Assembly: GCA_016858145.1 (NCBI GenBank)
Contig: JAEHOE010000089.1
Location: forward strand, 496,001 to 560,000
Origin: Edaphochlamys debaryana
Lineage: Eukaryota > Chlorophyta > Chlorophyceae > Chlamydomonadales
Direction of reading: 5' to 3'
DNA: 64,000 nucleotides
Positions within the stretch are counted from its first letter, which is position 1, and each line of letters begins with the position of its first letter. A program made the translations under genes and the position numbers. Below, piece by piece: positions 35,901-46,872 of the stretch. The notes under the pieces were generated by a model that was given only the letters and a program-made list of their open reading frames with translations, made no database searches and was not told where the DNA came from.

Positions 35901-38900
35901 TCCTACATAAACGGCACGTTTGGGTGGGGCGACACCTTTTACGGCAGCGCCGCCCGCGCCTACGCCGGCCCGGGGCTGAACGGCGGCATCAACATGTACG
36001 ACTACAAGCGCCCCAGCCTGGCGGGCGCACAGGAGCCGTACGATCAGTACGGCGTGGCGGGCCACCGCCGCAGCACCGCCGAGGTGGGCCGGGGCGTGGG
36101 GGGCTGCAGAGGCGGGTGCGGGTCACTGGGATGGGTCCTTGTCGTCCCCCGGGCAGCAGGCCCTCTATCCTCTAGCCCTCTTACCCACACCTGCCCTACC
36201 AATACCGCCCCTCTTGACAAGCTCGGCACACACACACAGGCACTTTTCTCGGCCTTTACACGAGCAGCCCTGAACACACCCGTTGTAGCACCTGGCACCT
36301 GGTTATCGCGCATAAACCCGAGCATCTAAACACCCCCATGGTCCTCTCAGGAGGATGCGCGGGCCATGGAGCTGGAGATGGAGCGCCACGTGGAGCGCGT
36401 GTTCCAGGAGCTGCGCGCGCGCCGTACGGCGGCTGGATCTGGATCTGGATTTAAATCTGCCGCCGCAAAGCCCTCCAAGTCGTTCACCGTACGGCTGGAC
36501 ATGACGTACACGGAGGCTCTGGACGAGGACAGGTGCGAGGGGGCATGGGGACGAACGGGGCGGAAGCCCAATCGTCCACTCCACATCCCAAGCCTCTTCA
36601 GGGCACGCCCCACGTCCCCTTCCCCTGACCCCTCATCCGTCATCTGTGTCCCCGGCCGTACTGTGCGCCTGCCGTACAGGTGGGCCGAGCAGCAGGACGC
36701 GCTGTGCCTGTACCTGACGGTGGCCACGGGCGCGGGCTCGTGCGCCGCCGCCGCCTCCACGTGGGTGGCCCGAGACGGCCGCTCGGCCTCCCTGGCGGCG
36801 GCCCTGGGCGCCCCGGGGCAGGGGCTATCGGCCAGGGACTTTGAGCTGGCGGTGAGGGGGGGGGCGCGGGTGGGCTTGGGGTTGTGGGAGGGAGGTGGCA
36901 CCAAGGGACGGAGGTGGAAGGGGCGGGTCAAGGGGCTAGCAGGGGCTGGCGGGGCAGGCGGGGCTGGCGGGGCTGGCGGCGAGGGGAGTTTGATTCGCAT
37001 GGGTCAAGTGACAACTACGGGGGCAGCACACGCGGGCGGGGCTCTAGGCTCCAATGCGCGTGCGGCGGTGAGGTGGAGGTGGGTTGGGCCCCAGCGCTCG
37101 GGTGGCGCAAGTGGGCCCCTCCGCTGCGTCTCAAGCGTCTCATCTCATCCCCTTGATCCCTTGATCCTGACCCACAGGTGTACGACGCCGTACGCGACTT
37201 CCGCCAGTACGTCCCCGGCCGCCACATGACTCACTTCAACGTGGCGACACTGACCGCCGAGCTGGCGCTCGTCCCAACCGCCACCGCCGCCGCCGCTGAG
37301 TCAGCCGACGCGCCCGCCGACGGATCGCGGGTCCTTATTGGCACCAACCGCCGCCGCAGCCTGATCGAGTTCTCGGTTCTCGGATCCGAGAATCAGACTC
37401 AGCCCTCGGCCTCCCCATCCCCATCCCCCACCTCAGCACCCACCTACCCCCCGTCCTACGGACCCGCCTACCCCCCGGGTCCATATGGGTATGGCGCATA
37501 TCCTCCCCCCGCTTACGCCGCCCCCGCCTACCCGTCCCCGCCCGCCACCGAGCCAGCCACGTCATCGCCGCCGCCAGCCAGTACGACAGATGGTACGGAA
37601 GATGGCAGTGGAAAGGATGACGGGGTGATCTCGGGATCCGAACCGCGCAGCAGCGAGATCCCGGCTGAGGAGGCAGTCTCGCCAGCGCCCGGTTCGACGA
37701 AGGCCGGCAGTTCGGGCTACCCGCCGTACGACCCAGATCCGCCGTACAGCCCGGATCCGCCGCGGGAGCCCCCCTCGCCCCGGCCGCCCCCGCGGGGCCC
37801 GTCCCCGCCCCGGCCCCCGCCCCGCCACCCGCCCTCGCCCCGCCCTCCCCCGCGCCATCCCCCCTCACCCCGGCCGCCGCCGCGCAATCCGCCCTCGCCC
37901 CGGCCCTCGCCGCCCCTTCCCAGCCCCAAGCCGCCGTCCCCGTCTCTTCCGCCGCGCCCCCCAGTGCCCACGCCGCCGCCCGCGCCGCCGCTGCGCCGCC
38001 AGCTGTACCTCACCTTCTCGTACGACACTCCCATGACGCCGGCGAGGTGAGATGCAGCCCTGAGGTCATGCATTCTGCCCTCCGATCGCTACATGCTTGA
38101 AAGCGGAAGAAGGACGGGGTATACTTATGGTTGACATAGCCGACAGGCTCATTTCACACGTGCCCTTTCCAACCCCCATCCGACCAACCCCCTGACCGCA
38201 ACGCCCCTCTGCCCCCCTAACCTTCCGGGCTCGCCGGCCGCCGCCTTATCGTTTCCCGCTCGAGATCGTAACCCGAACCTTACCCCACGTCACCTCACCC
38301 CACCCCCCAACCCCAACCCCCAGGTTCACGGAGCAGCAGGGCAACACCTGCCTCAACCTGCTCCTCTCCACCGCCTCCGCCTCCTGCGTGCCCCTGGCAG
38401 CGGGCCAGCCGGGCGGCCCCTCGCTCGCGAGTGATGGCAGCTCGGGCTCCTTCTCCGTCATACTCACACAGGTGTGTGCGCGCGTGCAGGAGTCAGCGCT
38501 GTGCTGATCAGTGACTTACGCATCAGTGGCTGACTGGTAGAAGTGGCGCGTACTTGTAACTGCTTAAGCTTTAGGTCCTGCGCCGTACCACTGACCGTGA
38601 CCCCTCCTGGCGTGTCCTCGCTCGTCACCGCAGGCCCTGTCCGTGTCGGCTGCGGTGTGGCAGGAGCGGGTGGGTTGGGGTTTGGGGGGGGGACTGCGGA
38701 CCGGACTGACCACGGAGTAATTCATGCTGAAAAGAGCTGCGGACGGGACGGAGGAAGGCGTGCAGGAAGCAGCCTGTGCCGCTTGGCCCTGAAGGTCCTC
38801 AAGTGATGGCAGGCCGACAGCCCCATGCTGACCGTGCCTGCCTGCCGTACCCCCTGCAGATCCTGGATCTTCAGAACAACACGGACACGTACCTACCAGA

Positions 38901-41888
38901 TTCGTACAAGTCCCTGTTTGGGATCACAGCCCTGGCGGTCTCGTGGCCCTCCCCGCCGCCTCGGCCGCCGCCCTCGCCGCCGCGCCCGCCATCGCCGCCT
39001 GTCCCCATAGCATTGCTGACCGTCACCCTGCCCATCAAGCTCATCATCTTCCCTGCCGTACTGGCGGGAATCGTTGATGCGCCATCGACGTACATGGCGG
39101 TGCTGGCGGCCGTGATCTGCCCCAAGATCATGGCAGATCCCGAGATCAAGGCGTTGGCGGTTAGCTGCTCCGTGACTGACCTGGAGCTGCGCGACTTCCC
39201 GGCGGTCGGGTACTGGGGCTTAGTAACGGACGACATTACTAAGGTGGCCGATCTCAAGGATGCAGTCGAGCCGGTAGGTAACGTGCGCAGCAAAGGGGTC
39301 CAGGGGCCAGCAGCTGTGGGTTTTGGGAGAGAGGGAGGGGAAAACTATAAGACGGAGTAGTATCCTTATCTGGCCGTCATGTCTGTCTTGACTTCCCCTT
39401 GCTTCCCGCTCCACCCCTTCCTATCTTGCAGATTCGTCGCCAGCCCCAGCCCCTGTTCGAGGGCCTGAACAACGTGCTGGGAATCGCCGGCGTCGCTTCT
39501 ACCTACATTCCCCCGCCGCGGCCGCCGTTCCCGCCTCGCCCGCCCTCGCCGCCGCCCCCCTTCCCCAGCCCGCCCTCGCCCGCTCCCCCCACGCCCCCCG
39601 AGCCCCCGTCCCCGCGCCCGCCCCGCCCCCCGCCGCCCTCCCCCGAGCCCCCCTCGCCGCGGCCCCCCGGCTACCCGCCCCACACGCCCCCGCCCTCACC
39701 CCCTGAGCCCCCCGTCACCCCGCTCCCACCCGACCTCAAGCAACCCCGTGTGCCCGGCTGGAAGGCCCCCCCCGCCTCCCTCTCCCCGGCCCAGCCCCCG
39801 GCCCCCGCCCAGGCCCCCGGCCCCGCCCCCGCGCCCGCCCTCACCCCGCCCCAAGCCGCCCACCCCGCCGCGGCCGCCCGCGCCGCCCTCCCCCGCGCCC
39901 AGCCCCCCCGCGCCGCCGATCGTACTGAACGTACACATCGCCTCCAACTACTACCTGCCAACCAGCGAACTGACGTACCAGAGCCAGCTCGGCAGCACGT
40001 GCCTGTTTGTGAAGTACGCCGTATCGGTGAGGCAGCGAATGGGGTCGGGTCGACGCCCAGGGCGGCGTGCGAGGGGGGCGAGGGGGGCTGCGGATGGGCT
40101 CGCGTGCGTCCCTTTCGGCAGGTACCGGTACCGAAGGTGTGCGTTTGCAGCCCAACAACTCCGCCCCGTAGCAGCGGCATGCGCGCCAAGCTCCATCCTT
40201 TCTCGCCTCCCTTCCTGACGGCCTTGCGCGGAAGCCCCTCCGCCCCCCTCCCTCACCTCCTCACTCATCCCTCCCCCCTTCTTGCCTCCCCCCCTCCCCT
40301 CTTGCCCCCCCCCCAGGCCTCTGACTGTGTGGCCACCTCCCTAGAGGACCCCGCCAACGGCACCTTCTCGGTCTTCACGCTCACGCTCACGCAGAGCATG
40401 ACGCTGTCGGCGGCCGAGTTCGCGCGATACGTGAGCGATGTCGGGTTTAGGCTGACGAGCGATGTATCATGGCTTGTCTATCACATCATAGAATGGCTTC
40501 CCGACGCAGTCTTGCTCTGCGCTGTTAGTATTGCGACTGCCTCTTGACTTTGTTTCCTTGTGTGCGCAGGTCGCGGGCTTTGTCGATAACCCCGTCATCC
40601 TCAAGTCCAGCGGCTACATGTCGCTGTACATGATTGAGAGCCTCAGCGTCACCTGGCCCCCGCCCCCGCCCTCGCCGCCGGCCCCGCCGAACCCGCCGAA
40701 CCCGCCGCCCCAGCCCCCCTCGCCGCCGTCGCCGCCCCCGATCCCTCCGGGCCCCCCGCCCTCCCCCGAGCCGCCTTCGCCGGGGCCGCCGCCCAGCCCG
40801 CCCAGCCCCCCGCGGCCTCCGATGTTCCCGCCGCCGGACCCGCCGCCGCCCAGCCCACCGCCGCCGGACCCGCCACCGCCGTCGCCCCCGCCCCCGGCCC
40901 CCCCCGCCGCCCAGCCCACCTCCGCCCAGCCCGCCTAACCCGCCGCCGCCCAGCCCCTCGCCGCCGCCCCCGCGGCCGCCTGAGAAGCGTGACGCAAAGG
41001 TGGGCTTTGGGGAGGTTACAGAGGGTCATAGAAGGCCGCGGTCGCAGAAGCAGGGCACAGGAGGTTTCAGTGTAATGACTAATCTGGTATCTCGCCGTCC
41101 ATGGGTTCCCCCAACCCCAGATCGGCACGTGCTACAAGTACGTGTCATGGTGCATGGATGGCTTCCGGGAGCTGTACGACCTCGTCCTTGATCCGTACGA
41201 GCTGGACAACAAGTGAGATCTCACGACATGACGTGCTTGATCTTTTGGCGTTGCTTGCATGCAGCGGTAGTGAGGTTGCCCCGAGGGCGTCTAGGTCGCT
41301 GTGGCGGGGTCTCCGATCAGCCCATGATCCACGGAGGGCGTCTAGGGCGGACCCACGGCGCACGGCGCAAACCCTCCCCCGCTTACTCACCCCTACCCCC
41401 CTCAGGGCCACCACCGCCCCCCCGGCCCTGGTGGACCGTCTGGACGCGCTCATGACCGCCGTGGGCTACTGCCGGGGGGGGCTGTGCGACAACCCCTACC
41501 AGATCCTGCACCCGGACGGAGCAGTCACCAGCTTCGAGGAGGTGGGCCCTGGGGGCGAGACGTGCGGGGCGGGGCGGGGTGCTCTGGGGGCTCTCTATTG
41601 GCGGGGGCTGACCGGGCTGAGGCTGGGCTGAGGTCCTGGGGGGTGGGTGGGGTGGCGGGGGACCTGGCGATGGTTGGCGTGAGACGCGGCTGGCCCGGCT
41701 TCTGGCTTACTGCCGTACCTCCCCCCGTGTTCACGTGTGCCGTACAGGCCATGGACCCCAAGTACGACGCGCTGTACGCGGGTCTCAAGAAGTTCCGGTT
41801 CGTGCGCTGCGCCAACAGCTACAACCTGGCCAACGAGGACAACTGGTACCTCTCGGCGGGGCACCCCACCGCCACGGGCCGCCGCTGA
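29914..41888 (+). CDS. Sulfatase 2: sulfatase interrupted by Pro-rich stalks and four repeated modules
   Basis: Twenty-seven exons: 29914-30111, 31722-31805, 32191-32299, 32541-32602, 32749-32819, 32942-33038, 33171-33293, 33470-33569, 33745-33828, 34035-34103, 34364-34452, 34702-34759, 34925-35363, 35664-35780, 35900-36083, 36351-36532, 36680-36851, 37178-38046, 38324-38471, 38634-38669, 38860-39273, 39432-40026, 40317-40430, 40570-40999, 41121-41212, 41406-41541 and 41748-41888; about 1,736 aa. A hydrophobic segment (LALWLAVILCAW) precedes FLIIMTDDQDY. CCPARSILMTGR at residues 105-116 is the formylglycine signature and TSDNGYQLGNH the metal site. After IRICTGYLAFSDRSAYMR the fold is left for ~1,050 residues of PPSPRPP stalks and modules, then resumes at CYKYVSWCMDGFRELYDL. 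Exons 22 and 24 each hold one extra base in a C8 run. The exon 7 donor is GC. The start may instead be 29866. Probably a matrix-borne sulfatase; substrate unknown. Confidence 0.85.
30112..31721 (+). other. Large first intron of sulfatase 2
   Basis: A 1.6-kb GT-AG intron, by far the largest in this gene. It is GC-rich and open in several frames by composition, but none of those frames shows a domain or a codon pattern like the real exons. It may hold regulatory sequence; nothing specific is identifiable. Confidence 0.55.
31819..31846 (+). repeat. Short intronic repeat shared with SixA-like gene
   Basis: GTGCTGACCCTGATTAGTGA and the following TTGCT are identical to 12914-12940 in intron 3 of the SixA-like gene. 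Both copies lie in the sense strand, within the first 110 bp of an intron. Confidence 0.7.
38225..38275 (+). repeat. Dispersed intronic repeat, subfamily II, copy in sulfatase 2 intron 18
   Basis: GGGCTCGCCGGCCGCCGCCT then TATCGTTTCCCGCTCG, located in the 3' half of the intron 38047-38323. It matches 13385-13440 and the reverse strand of 57796-57845. Confidence 0.75.
39763..39775 (+). other. Apparent +1 frameshift at C8 run in sulfatase 2 exon 22
   Basis: The Pro-rich frame before GGCCCCCCCCGCC and the Pro-rich frame after it differ by one base. Reading the run as seven C joins KAPPPPSPRPSP smoothly and restores phase to the exon end. Every other exon of the gene is in phase. A sequencing error, a strain polymorphism or a real mutation are all possible. 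Confidence 0.75.
40896..40908 (+). other. Apparent +1 frameshift at C8 run in sulfatase 2 exon 24
   Basis: An identical GGCCCCCCCCGCC context. Read literally, translation stops at TAA 40936-40938, before the last sulfatase block. With seven C, the PPSPPP register continues to EKRDAK and the donor at 41000. Confidence 0.75.
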
Positions 41889-43604
41889 TCGCGTGAATCA
41901 ATCAACTGATGCTCACGCTTGAGCGGGTGGTCGTGGGCCGCTGATGGAACTGCAGGGACCTGCTGGGCTGAGCTCAGCAGGCCTAACGGATCATCAGGTG
42001 ATATCCAGTGGGCCAACTAGTAGGGCTGAGCTATGCTGACCTGAGTTGACAGGCTCAGCAGCTCAATAGCGAACCGAGCTGAGGACTGGGCACGCACGTC
42101 CTTTGTAGTTCGTAGGCGTTACGGGCAACGGGGGAGGAGGCAGGAGGCGCAGGGGGTGGTCGGTGCCCGGCGGCGGAATGGCAGGATAGGGGCGCCGCAG
42201 GCAGGCAGGGGTGCATGTGCATGGTCCTGATCAGCAGATGCAAGATGGACAATATTCATGGTGCTTGTCGGTAACCCGCGCGGGTTGGTTGTGGCTTGGG
42301 CGCTTGGAGATGGGCGTCAGAGAGGAGAGACCGGAAGAGCTTGGCTTGCCGCAGGATTGGGCTGACTGGCTATGCGACGGCGTTTTGCGTGTTTTGACGT
42401 GTTATGGACGGCCCTCTTGCTGCTTTCGCTTTTCCTTGCCGCGGACGAGGCATGGGACTTGACGTACTATCTAGCTAGCTTCCCGTCCAGGTGCGGCGCG
42501 CGGGTGCTGTGTCGGGACTGTGCCGTACGCCGGGGTGGCCACTGGCCGTACGTGACTCTTAACGTCATCTTAGCTCCTTCTTACGCATGCGGTAAATGTA
42601 TTCAGTCCAGTCGGATGGAGGAAGCGGTAGCGGAAGACGAAGAACCGGATAAAGTTGCTTGTCGCTCAGAACGTGCCTTTGCTGCCGTGCTGTGCGGAGC
42701 GGATGTGTGACGGGCTGGAGGGAAGGGACGGCTGAGCAGTGGCTAGCACTCCAGCCGGCTGAGCCCGGGGCAATGCGGGGAGCGGCGTACATGTGATGCA
42801 TGTGCGCGGTGGATTGGTCATGCCGTCTCTGCATGGTGAGCAGATTGGGCCACCAGCCGGCCTGCTGGCTGACGCATGCCCTTGTAAGCAGCATCGAGGC
42901 ACGTGCGCTTGCCTGCCCTAGTCGGCAACACCCCTGGACGCAAGTTCATTGCATACCTGTCGGGCTATTGTAGCCGTGAGTCTGACCAGGGGAAAGGGGA
43001 ACTGGGGGACGAGGTTGCGCGAAAAGCAAGGCCAGCAGAATGCAGACCCAGGTTCCATTCCAAACAATCGGGGACTGACCAGGGTATGGCCGCAGTGCCC
43101 GTGCAGCGCACAACAAACAGCACCATGCGGAGCGATACGGTAACACAAAGCTGATCGACGTTATCCTTGGGGAGAATTGGGGGAGAGCATGTCAGCGCCA
43201 GGCCTGGGCGACGGCCCAAGTCGCTTCCTGAACCCAACCTTCCGAATCCCCCGCTGCCCCAAGTCCCAACCCCAACCCCAAGGAGGAACCGCGTCAACAG
43301 CTCCTGACCACAGGCGTGTGGCATGCTTGCGGGGGCTGGCGTCAGCGGCCCTGGCGACGAGCACGGGCGTCAACCAAGGGCAGGAAGGCTTACCCCTCCT
43401 CTCTTGCCTTGCGCTCTTGAACATGGGTGAGGGTTTTCTGTTCCTTAGGAGTGTTTGTGGAGCATACCATTTCGTCACCGGTGCTCTGCCCGGTGCTGAC
43501 CGGAGGCCTATGACCCGAGGGCGGCGATGCTTGGGAATGCATAGTTGCGTGAACACTTGCTCAAGGGCAGTTGAGGCCGTCCATCTGGGAGGTCTCTGGT
43601 TCAA

Positions 43605-43718
43605 CCAGGCTTTTAAGGATAGTACTACAATCAAATCGTACACATGAAAGGACGAGCGCATCCAGGCTTTTAAGGATAGTACGACAATCAAATCGTACAC
43701 ATGAAAGGACGAGCGCAT
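43605..43718. repeat. 57-bp tandem duplication
   Basis: Two adjacent copies (43605-43661 and 43662-43718) of a unit starting CCAGGCTTTTAAGGATAGTA and ending GACGAGCGCAT. They differ at one position (ACTACAA versus ACGACAA), so the duplication is recent. Confidence 0.9.
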
Positions 43719-44139
43719 CCAGCGCATAGGCGTTACCCAGAATTCGAGATGGAAGGCTCCTACAGGGCAATGGTTCCGGCTGTCACCGGGGGTTCCCATG
43801 AGAGGTTCCCACAGGCAGTGCTCACCGGGGAACATCAGGATGCGATGGTTATCCCACCAAAATGCCCCTAGCGTCGCACGGGCAACCAGAGGGCCACTAA
43901 GACATCCAGCAGAACATCAGGCCGTGGAGGCTGCCGCCTGTAGCAGTAATACGACACCCCTTGCGCCGTCGTCGTACCAGGCGTGCAAGGAGCGAGAAGA
44001 GGATGTAGAACCTCCGTTAGAGGCAGGCCCGGGGGATGGTCCTTGACCCATAACCCGTTCGAACGTGGGTAGGTACACTCGCAACACCGCTAAGAAAGCC
44101 AAGCACACAACCGAGGTCACTACTTTCGCAGCTTTCAAT

Positions 44140-44400
44140 AAGTGTTTGCAAGGGTGGGATAGATCCAAGATGGACCTGTGGAGGTTGGAAAGGGGCTACC
44201 CCCCCACACAGGTCTGCGAAGTCAGCGGAACACGCCCTACGCCACAACCAAGCGCTTCGCTTCGTTGTTTTCTTCTACCAGTCCCCGGCCACCGCCCCCA
44301 ACCCAGCCCTCGCCCCTCCTTGGCGCGTGAACATCCACCCTCGTGGCACCACCCAGCTCGCCCCTCACCTCCGCGCGTTCCGTCTCGGCATCACCCCACA
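44140..44400 (-). repeat. Dispersed repeat, copy B
   Basis: Reverse-strand relative of 10700-11200. It shares GCGGAGGTGAGGGGCGAGCT, the GGGCTGGGTTGGGGGC block and the GGGTAGCCCCTTT/CCTCCACAGGTCCATC tail, with different sequence between blocks. A further shared fragment, GCGAAAAGCAAGGCCAGCA, occurs at 43018 and at 10971. Confidence 0.6.
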
Positions 44401-45333
44401 CGATCATTACGCCCGGCACTCGGAGTTCGTTCTTGACATCGTGATGCTGCAGACGTCGCCTTTGACGTCTGACACACTGATGCTCGCAGGGTAAATGGTT
44501 ATATGCCTTGTCTCATGGCAGGAAAGCCGGGGGTCTGCAGGGCATTCCCCGCTTTCAAAACCCGTTACTTGGTCCGAGCAACAGGATAGACGGGTATACA
44601 TCGGGGCCCCGTCCCAGGCCGTCCCCCAACCAGTGCTGGTATCTTACCCTCCGCACCCGCCAAGCTCTGCAAGAACGGCCCCCCCGGAAGGCTCGTTTCC
44701 TTCTTGCCATGAGCAAGAACGGACCTCCCAACAAGGCCGTTCCGCCCTTGTTGGGCTGGCCGCATGCAGCCCCCACGCCCTACGCAGCACCACGTCCCGC
44801 TACTCCCTCATGCAACCTCACCCCGCATTGCGGCTAGGGCCTGCATGTCCCAAAGTCCCTTGCCCTACGGCTGGACCGCACGCAGCCCTCACACGCCTCA
44901 AAGCCTTCTGTACCTAGTGCAGCCCCACCCAGCATCCCGGCTGGGGCCCCGTGGGTCCCCACACTCTTCCCCTACGGCTTAGCCCTGCCTGCGCTTCTGC
45001 TGCATCCGTACCCCACGTCCTGGGCTGTGTACGCCTGGCAAGATTGGTGACCTGTCAAGACCCCAAAACCTTCTTGCCTAGGAGAAAGAACGGGTGGCTG
45101 GAAACGGCTGAACCGTCCAAAGCGTGGCAAGAACGGGTGCCAGTTTTGCCCAATCCGCTCTTGAAAAGAGCCGAAAAGAGCGAAAAGAAGAAGATACCAG
45201 CACTGCCCCAAACCCCCACCCGTGCCCCCGTATGCACCTGCCCTGCGATACGGTACGCCTTGCTTTCAGCCCCCACGCCCGACACACATGTGCAGGGTGT
45301 GCAACGCAGCAAGCGTGCCACGCAAGATTCTTT

Positions 45334-45391
45334 GGGCTGAGCCCCCGGCGCGTAGCGCCTGGCGCGGAGCGCCAGCCGGGGGGCGCAGCCC
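45334..45391. repeat. GC-rich three-way-junction palindrome
   Basis: GGGCTG and CCCCCGGC on the left pair with GCCGGGGG and CAGCCC on the right. Between them are two small hairpins, GGCGC-gta-GCGCC and TGGCGC-gga-GCGCCA. Similar motifs follow at 45470-45510 (GGGCT-c-AGCCC and CGCCCCC-gt-GGGGGCG). GC palindromes of this style are known from volvocalean organelle genomes and their nuclear copies. Confidence 0.75.
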
Positions 45392-46872
45392 TCCAGGATT
45401 ACCCCTTGTCGGTGTCCGTCCGTCCGTGTGTGCCTGCGTCACGCATAAACACTGAGAGCAGGGAAACTGGGGGGCTCAGCCCTCGTTTTCCGCCCCCGTG
45501 GGGGCGCCCGCTTGTCCTTCGAAGCTCTCACGGTGCAGGTCGGGTGCCTTTCCCACACCCAGGCAAAGAGCAAGGCAGCGCCAGCAGCCGTTGTGAGCTG
45601 CAAAGCTGAACCAATTATTCTTGTGAACCTTGCAGCAGTAGTCCGGCGGTTTGCGAGCTTGCTCAGATTCGCGCAACAGGAAAAATTACACGAGTGTTGC
45701 AACGATCCGACGGCATTCCGTCTTCAACCTCCGCATCTCGGCCTTAACCGACCTTGAACCCCCCTGTCATCGCATACGTTAGGCTCCTTTGGCCTGATCT
45801 CATTCGTTGTTGATTGACCCCCTCGACGCACACCAACACGCCACCACAGCCGCACGTACCCGGAGCACTGCACCCAGGACAGCACTATGCAGATCTTCAC
45901 AGCGAAGCGCGCATGCGACACGAAGACCCCGCGGACCCAAACACTGCGTCCGACCACCAAACAACCTCAAGCAGCTAGCTATGCAGGGACAGCAAGCAAA
46001 GAATCCTACCCCACAGAAGGTGGGCCGACAAAGCGGCCAGCCCGTCACATGGCGCGCGTGCAATGCGCACACAGAGCACAACAGCAAGCAGAGCCGTACC
46101 GCGAACAGACATGCTGAACCCGTCCCTCTTCGGTTAGTCTTCGTCCAAGTCAGCGCAAGTCGTATGTCACATATTGGTCATAATGTGTCAGGCCGTGGGG
46201 CTTCATCCCCAATTTGGACAGTAGCGGCCGCTAGCCCAGCAAAATCGCCAACCGCACAACACCTGCAGTGTAGCCACACGCTGAAGTCTGCAAGTGCACA
46301 CGCCACCTCTCTTTCTCGACCCCCTCAATGCTGAGCGCTCTCCCATACCCCTTCCTCATCATTGGTCGTCACGCGACCTTTATCCCACGAAGCTCCCACA
46401 GTCACGACGCCTTGCGCCGGCTGTCCCTCACGGTCTCGCTCTCTCAAGGAAAGGGTCTCCTCCCATGCACGCACACAGACACTCACTGCACACTCCGCAA
46501 CAGGTAGGGGGTCGCCTCCAGAAACAAATCCAGCTCCAAATGGGTACAGGGTCGAGGTTCGAGGTCACAGGAGAGTGATGCGCCAGCGGCACTAGGCCGC
46601 ACGGCTCGCTTGTCCACCGCCCCGTCTCCACAACTCCACGGGCAGGGACCTCCACAACATGCGCCGATGGATAGGGTGCGCCACGTCACAGCCCACGCGC
46701 TGCGTCCGCCACCACCGCCGCCGCAGTCAGCTCGACCCCGGCGGTCCGTCGCGGTAGCGAGCGCCGCCGCGCGCCCAGCAAGCTCCGCCCGCCGGCCCAA
46801 GCCCCGCCACGCGCCGCTCCAGAGCTACGCCTGAAACGCCCGGGGGCGGCTGGGCCCGAGCTCCTGGCCGCT

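Larger units (their letters stand above)
36430..40999 (+). other. Four-module, Pro-rich-linked insertion in sulfatase 2
   Basis: Four modules of roughly 100 residues are separated by PP/PS-rich stalks. Module A runs from KSFTVRLDMTYTE (exon 16) to about 37280, B from RRQLYLTFSYDT (38000) to 38945, C from IALLTVTLPIK (39006) to 39510, and D from PIVLNVHIASNYY (39918) to 40655. A and B share (W/F)xEQQxxxCLxLxxxTAxxSC-like spacing, with the preceding Arg codon split by a phase-2 intron in both. All four have a phase-0 intron at the same relative place (ELA|VYD, QER|ILD, VEP|IRR, ARY|VAG). B and D end LAVSWPSPPP and LSVTWPPPP. I do not recognise the module; it lacks the Cys pattern of classic pherophorin domains. 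Confidence 0.75.
41889..46872. other. 5-kb intergenic region rich in repeats, no gene recognised
   Basis: Between convergent sulfatase 2 and the patatin-like gene. It contains a GCTGAGCT/AGCTCAGC-rich stretch just after the sulfatase stop (41960-42080), a 57-bp tandem duplication, dispersed repeat copy B, degenerate repeats at 44600-45000 and GC hairpins at 45334-45510. No exon chain was found on either strand. Confidence 0.45.

Noticed and set aside
39700..39820. A small extra intron to explain the exon 22 frame change
   Set aside because: The GT/AG pairs tried in this stretch give lengths of the wrong remainder, and a single C in the C8 run explains it fully.
36430..40999. Labelling the sulfatase 2 insertion as classic pherophorin domains
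   Set aside because: The Pro-rich stalks fit the pherophorin style, but the globular modules lack the Cys-rich pattern I expect for that domain, so I left them unnamed.
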